A DNA stretch of 64,000 bases, from positions 59,032,853 through 59,096,852 of the forward strand of contig NC_054742.1 in the NCBI RefSeq assembly GCF_018143015.1. The letters are read 5' to 3'. The position numbers and the translations under genes were made by a program. This stretch comes from Lytechinus variegatus (taxonomy: Eukaryota; Echinodermata; Echinoidea; Temnopleuroida; Toxopneustidae). The notes below the pieces were generated by a model. The model did no database searches. It was not told where the DNA came from and saw only the letters and a list, made by a program, of their open reading frames with translations. Positions 61,001 to 64,000 of this stretch are shown here, piece after piece (position 1 is the stretch's first letter; every line of letters begins with the position of its first letter).

Positions 61001-63681
61001 CCTTGATCATGTGACCTGAAACTTGCACAGGATATTCAGTGATACTTGATCACTCTTATGTCCAAGTTTCAAAAGTCAGATCAATAAACTTGCAAAGTTA
61101 TGATGGTAATTCAACAGATACCCCCATTATGGCCAAAGTTCATTGACCTTTGACCTTGGTCATGTGACCTAAAATGCGCACAGGATGTTCAGTGATACTT
61201 GATTACTATTATGTCCAAGTTTCATGAATGAGATCAAAAAACTTTTAAAGTTTTGATTGTAATTCAACAGATACCCCCGAATCGGCCAAAGTTCATTGAC
61301 CCTAAATGACCTTTGACCTTGGTCATGTGACGTGAAACTCATACAGGATGTTTGGTGATACTTGATTAACCTTATGTCCAAGTTTAATGAACTAGGTCCA
61401 TATATTTTCTAAGTTATGATGACATTTCAAAAACTTAACTTCAGGTTAAGATTTTGATGTTGATTCCCCCAACATGGTCTAAGTTCATTGACCCTAAATG
61501 ACCTTTGACCTTGGTCATGTGACATGAAACTCTAATAGGATGTTCAGTAATACTTGATTAACCTTATGGCCAAGTTTCATGAACTAGGTCCATATACTTT
61601 CTAAGTTATGATGTCATTTCAAAAACTTAACCTCAGGTTAAGATTTGATGTTGACGCCGCCGCCGTCGGAAAAGCGGCGCCTATAGTCTCACTCTGTTAT
61701 GCAGGTGAGACAAAAACCCAGTCAGGGGTATTTAAAAGATATGATTTACTTCAGTATTTTTAATGGCTGTGTGACATATCAACGATTCTTAAACTTTAAA
61801 ACTTTTATTGAAAGCATGCCATGTCTGTCAAAAGAGAACCTCATCTCAAACACAAATTTATGTAAACCTCGAACTTTGATTAAGGCTTGATTTATATTGA
61901 TATCAATGGATATATCGACTAAATGGTTTATAGATTAAGTGGATATTCAGACATGACAAAATAGTAAATGGGCTAAAAGATAATGTTTATTATAAAATGA
62001 TAAGTAGATGACAGGTAGTAGATGAACTACAGATGAACTATGTGGGATGAGACATAGGTGACACAACATTTGCTCTGGCAACAATTACTTGGGCAATATT
62101 TTGTCTAAGACATAGGGTTAGGGTTGCAATAGGGTTTTATGTTATGTTGTGTTTAGAGTTATGATAAGGAATAGTGTTGAATCCAGGGCTGAAGTTTGAC
62201 ATTCTAATAGCGTGTGGAATTTACAGTGGAGCAACTGTCGCCAGAGCAAATGTCATGGAACTGGTTCATAATGGAAAGTAGACAAATTGGGTGTAAAATT
62301 GGATACTTACCCTTGATAGCAGCACTTATGTTAATGTCAAAGTTGAATGGGTCATCATGTCGGAGGTAAGGAAGAGGCACTGGATCCTGAATGGATATTG
62401 GGGGAACAAATATTGGAAGATGAGTGAAATAATGACACCATCAACTGCATTACATATATAAACTGATCATTTAAAAAAATATACATCGAAGGTATCTTTC
62501 TTAATCCATGCATTTTGAAATATACGTCCCACCATTATCATGAGAGACTTGTCAGTCAACCAATTTTCCATCAAGCCCCAATATCAAGAAATGTTAAACT
62601 TTTCAATATATCCCAAGTATAGATAATAAGGAGTAATCAGTAGATCAAAGTAGCAGTGAATTTGAAATCATTTTGAAAGATCAAAAATGTGATCAATCGA
62701 TGGTGTCGAGTATATCATGGTTGACCAATCTCCCGGGGTAAATGAAAACCCTTATTTTATTGTTTGAAGTAGAAATATACTGAAAATTCATTTTGCCCAA
62801 TTGATCGTGGGCCCGGCAGCCAATGTGCAGCACCAGATCAACGAGGCTCTATCCCTTAAATGTTGAATACCAAAGAGGGTAGCAGTAACTCCCATCATTT
62901 CATGTCTTTTGGTCTGACGCAGCCAGGGTTTGAACGCCTAACCTCCCGGTTGTGAGATGGACGCTCTACCGACTGAGTCAACACATCGGTCTGCAAACCG
63001 TGAACCTAACTTGCATCCATTGTTTGATGATATAAACCATCAACATGGCAGTTTCAGAGAAAGAATCAGAGGATATATTTACCTGTTGATTGTTGGCTAC
63101 AATGAATGGTTCCAAGGCATCAATAGTGACGATCCATGGAGACAGGGTTGTTGCAAAGTTCTTTCCCAAGAAAGGACCCAAGGGAACATACTCCCATTTC
63201 TGGATATCTCTTGCTGAGGTTATGATACAAAATAAAAAGAAATATCATGAAAAAATTAATTTCAATTCATGCCTTTACAATGAACAATTGTTTTTAATGT
63301 TTTAAATATTTCTATACATAAATGTATTTCCATAATTTTAATAAACAGACATTTTCACAGGATTTCTGTTGGACTCAATTCCCAACTCTGTTACGTTGGT
63401 AATCTTTTCTTTTTACTGTACTGTCGCTATGGTATGCAATCAGAAGAAATATTTCTTTCATGAAATTTCTGATATGCAAGAATAAACATGTATTATAAGA
63501 TTGAATACCTGCCTATTGAAATGAATGAATGAATGAATGGATGAATGTATGGATGAATGAATACATAAAATGTGCTCTTACCACTCCAATCATTCATGAG
63601 GACCATACCAAAGATGTGTTCATGAGCGCTGCCAACAGGAATCGGTTCACCAAGCTTGTTACCTGGTCCAACAAAGAATGC
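57978..63681 (-). CDS. FAH: Fumarylacetoacetase, C-terminal half (5' exons beyond right edge)
   Basis: This enzyme cleaves fumarylacetoacetate to fumarate and acetoacetate, the last step of tyrosine breakdown, in the cytosol. Seven exons are visible: 63582-63681, 63083-63213, 62311-62386, 60498-60544, 59653-59754, 58263-58380, 57978-58054. They splice in frame to 651 nt (216 residues plus stop), about half of the usual 419. Motifs include [26 protein letters not shown] (metal-site Asp region), [13 protein letters not shown] (Lys expected in the active site), GSGTLSGP (Thr of the substrate pocket) and [10 protein letters not shown] (Glu expected in the active site). Residue roles come from knowledge of mammalian FAH. 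All are kept, so the gene looks functional. The first visible exon begins in phase 0, so the next exon must lie beyond 64000. Confidence 0.95.
58263..58380 (-). CDS. FAH: FAH exon ([11 protein letters not shown]...)
   Basis: It encodes [20 protein letters not shown], then [19 protein letters not shown] plus one base. Acceptor CTTCAG|, donor TCAG|GTAATG. It is nearly collinear with human [20 protein letters not shown]. Confidence 0.95.
58914..59557. mobile_element. TIR element 'GGGCCTCTTGACATCTGAGC'
   Basis: The left end GGGCCTCTTGACATCTGAGC and the reverse complement of the right end GGGCTTCTTGACATCTGAGC differ at one position. About 640 bp in a FAH intron, GC-richer than its surroundings. 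Internal CTACTACAAGTACTGG-type inversions; no protein seen. Confidence 0.75.
59653..59754 (-). CDS. FAH: FAH exon ([13 protein letters not shown]...)
   Basis: It encodes [20 protein letters not shown], then [14 protein letters not shown]. Acceptor TTGACAG|, donor [17 protein letters not shown] carries the conserved substrate-pocket threonine. Confidence 0.95.
60271..60425. mobile_element. 155-bp palindromic MITE 'GTTTCATGAAAGTTGTCAGC'
   Basis: GTTTCATGAAAGTTGTCAGC at the left pairs with GCTGACAACTTTCATGAAAC at the right, perfectly over 20 bp. It lies in a FAH intron. Confidence 0.85.
60498..60544 (-). CDS. FAH: FAH 47-bp exon
   Basis: It encodes [16 protein letters not shown]. Acceptor GATATAG|, donor AAG|GTTAGT. 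Its small size and phase 1 to 0 fit both neighbours, and it aligns with the human GEGMSQAATICKSNFK region. Confidence 0.9.
60779..61712 (+). repeat. DR1-family dispersed repeat, full-length copy
   Basis: The longest copy, inside a FAH intron. It has the head CAAGTGGAATGCCTCTGGCC, four sub-repeats spaced about 153-192 bp, and the tail CTATAGTCTCACTCTGTTAT then GCAGGTGAGAC. Perfect DR1 motifs lie at 60991, 61144, 61307 and 61499. I see no coding capacity. Confidence 0.85.
62058..62255. mobile_element. Palindromic MITE 'ACATTTGCTCTGGCAACAAT', copy 2
   Basis: CAACATTTGCTCTGGCAACA and TGTCGCCAGAGCAAATGTCA are inverted ends, with GGGTTAGGGTTGCAATAGGG inside. It lies in a FAH intron. Confidence 0.7.
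62311..62386 (-). CDS. FAH: FAH exon ([12 protein letters not shown]...)
   Basis: It encodes [20 protein letters not shown], then SAAIK plus one base. Acceptor ATTCAG|, donor AAGG|GTAAG. It matches the human DPRPLPYLCHDEPYTFDIN block. Confidence 0.93.
62810..62990 (-). mobile_element. tRNA-derived SINE, second family
   Basis: The minus strand reads TGACTCAGTCGGTAGAGCG (A box) and GGCGTTCAAACCCTGG (B box) between about 62983 and 62922, followed by a non-tRNA tail. It is not a functional tRNA gene: no acceptor-stem pairing is evident. Confidence 0.65.
63083..63213 (-). CDS. FAH: FAH exon ([11 protein letters not shown]...)
   Basis: It encodes [20 protein letters not shown], then [20 protein letters not shown] and NNQQ. 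Acceptor ACCTCAG|, donor CAACAG|GTAAAT. It contains the conserved GPFLGK lysine. Confidence 0.95.
63582..63681 (-). CDS. FAH: FAH exon (AFFVGPGN...NDWS)
   Basis: It encodes [20 protein letters not shown], then [13 protein letters not shown] plus one base. Acceptor TTCTAG|, donor AGTG|GTAAGA. The preceding metal-binding Glu residues of the family should lie in the next upstream exon, outside the window. Confidence 0.94.
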
Positions 63682-63871
63682 CTAGAAAAATATCATAACA
63701 CATCCAGGAAGAAGTTATATTTTAGACACTTACTTGAAATGCCAATTCTGTAGTTCTTTGGTATCATAAACATACCAGTAATAGGAGTTTTTGGACAGTG
63801 ACGTATGGAAAATTGAAGAACAAAGAAAATGTATGGTTAAATGTCCTTCATGACAAAGAACAACCAAGAAG

Positions 63872-64000
63872 TATGGTCAGTTTCCCCATGTCTCCGCGGT
63901 CTCCCAAGTCTGCGCACCCGCGTATCTGCGCGATTCTAGTAAAAGAATATACGCAACGAGCACGAACTTTGCACATTCAATGCATAGACAGGTATTCATA
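63872..64000 (-). mobile_element. 'CCAAGTCTGCGCACC' element, copy 3, cut by window edge
   Basis: It begins TATGGTCAGTTTCCCCATG and follows copy 2 closely to the window end. Confidence 0.75.

Noticed and set aside
62108..62130. Telomere-like TAGGGTTAGGG
   Set aside because: Only about two units, inside a MITE; not a telomeric tract.
62922..62983. tRNA gene on minus strand
   Set aside because: It has promoter boxes only, followed by a non-tRNA tail; it is SINE-derived.

Overview
The window is nuclear DNA of a marine deuterostome. The genes are intron-rich and AT-rich, and the introns are crowded with short inverted-repeat transposons. The repeat style (acatgtacat-rich, many palindromic MITEs, tRNA-derived SINEs) looks to me like a sea urchin or another echinoderm. 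That placement rests on recollection of repeat style, not on a database search.

Three protein-coding genes can be rebuilt exon by exon, all on the minus strand. (1) An RFX7-like transcription factor (RFX5/7 subfamily) has seven coding exons from 29772 down to 5590, and the spliced frame gives 1481 residues. (2) MCCC2, the mitochondrial methylcrotonoyl-CoA carboxylase beta subunit, has fourteen coding exons from 54010 down to 36248 and 567 residues. (3) FAH, fumarylacetoacetase, is present as its last seven exons (63681 down to 57978, 216 residues); its 5' half lies beyond the right edge. All exon phases agree across all three genes. MCCC2 (leucine breakdown) and FAH (tyrosine breakdown) both belong to routes ending in acetoacetate.

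Layout: 1-5589 is downstream of RFX7 and holds repeats. 5590-29772 is RFX7, with a 10.4-kb first intron carrying a 4-kb foldback element and a 5.1-kb second intron. 29773-36247 is the RFX7 upstream region and the gap to the MCCC2 3' end, with a SINE and a hAT-like MITE. 36248-54010 is MCCC2, whose introns hold a decayed LINE 3' end, tandem repeats and several MITEs. 54011-57977 is intergenic. 57978-64000 is FAH with repeats in its introns.

I found no new multi-gene system. The best observations are: a textbook U12-type AT-AC intron inside the RFX DNA-binding domain; a 34-bp RFX7 microexon flanked by long complementary inverted MITE copies; a foldback element with 1.5-kb arms and a 20-bp target duplication; and a dispersed repeat carrying six perfect DR1 nuclear-receptor motifs. 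All functional statements are inferences from reading the sequence.
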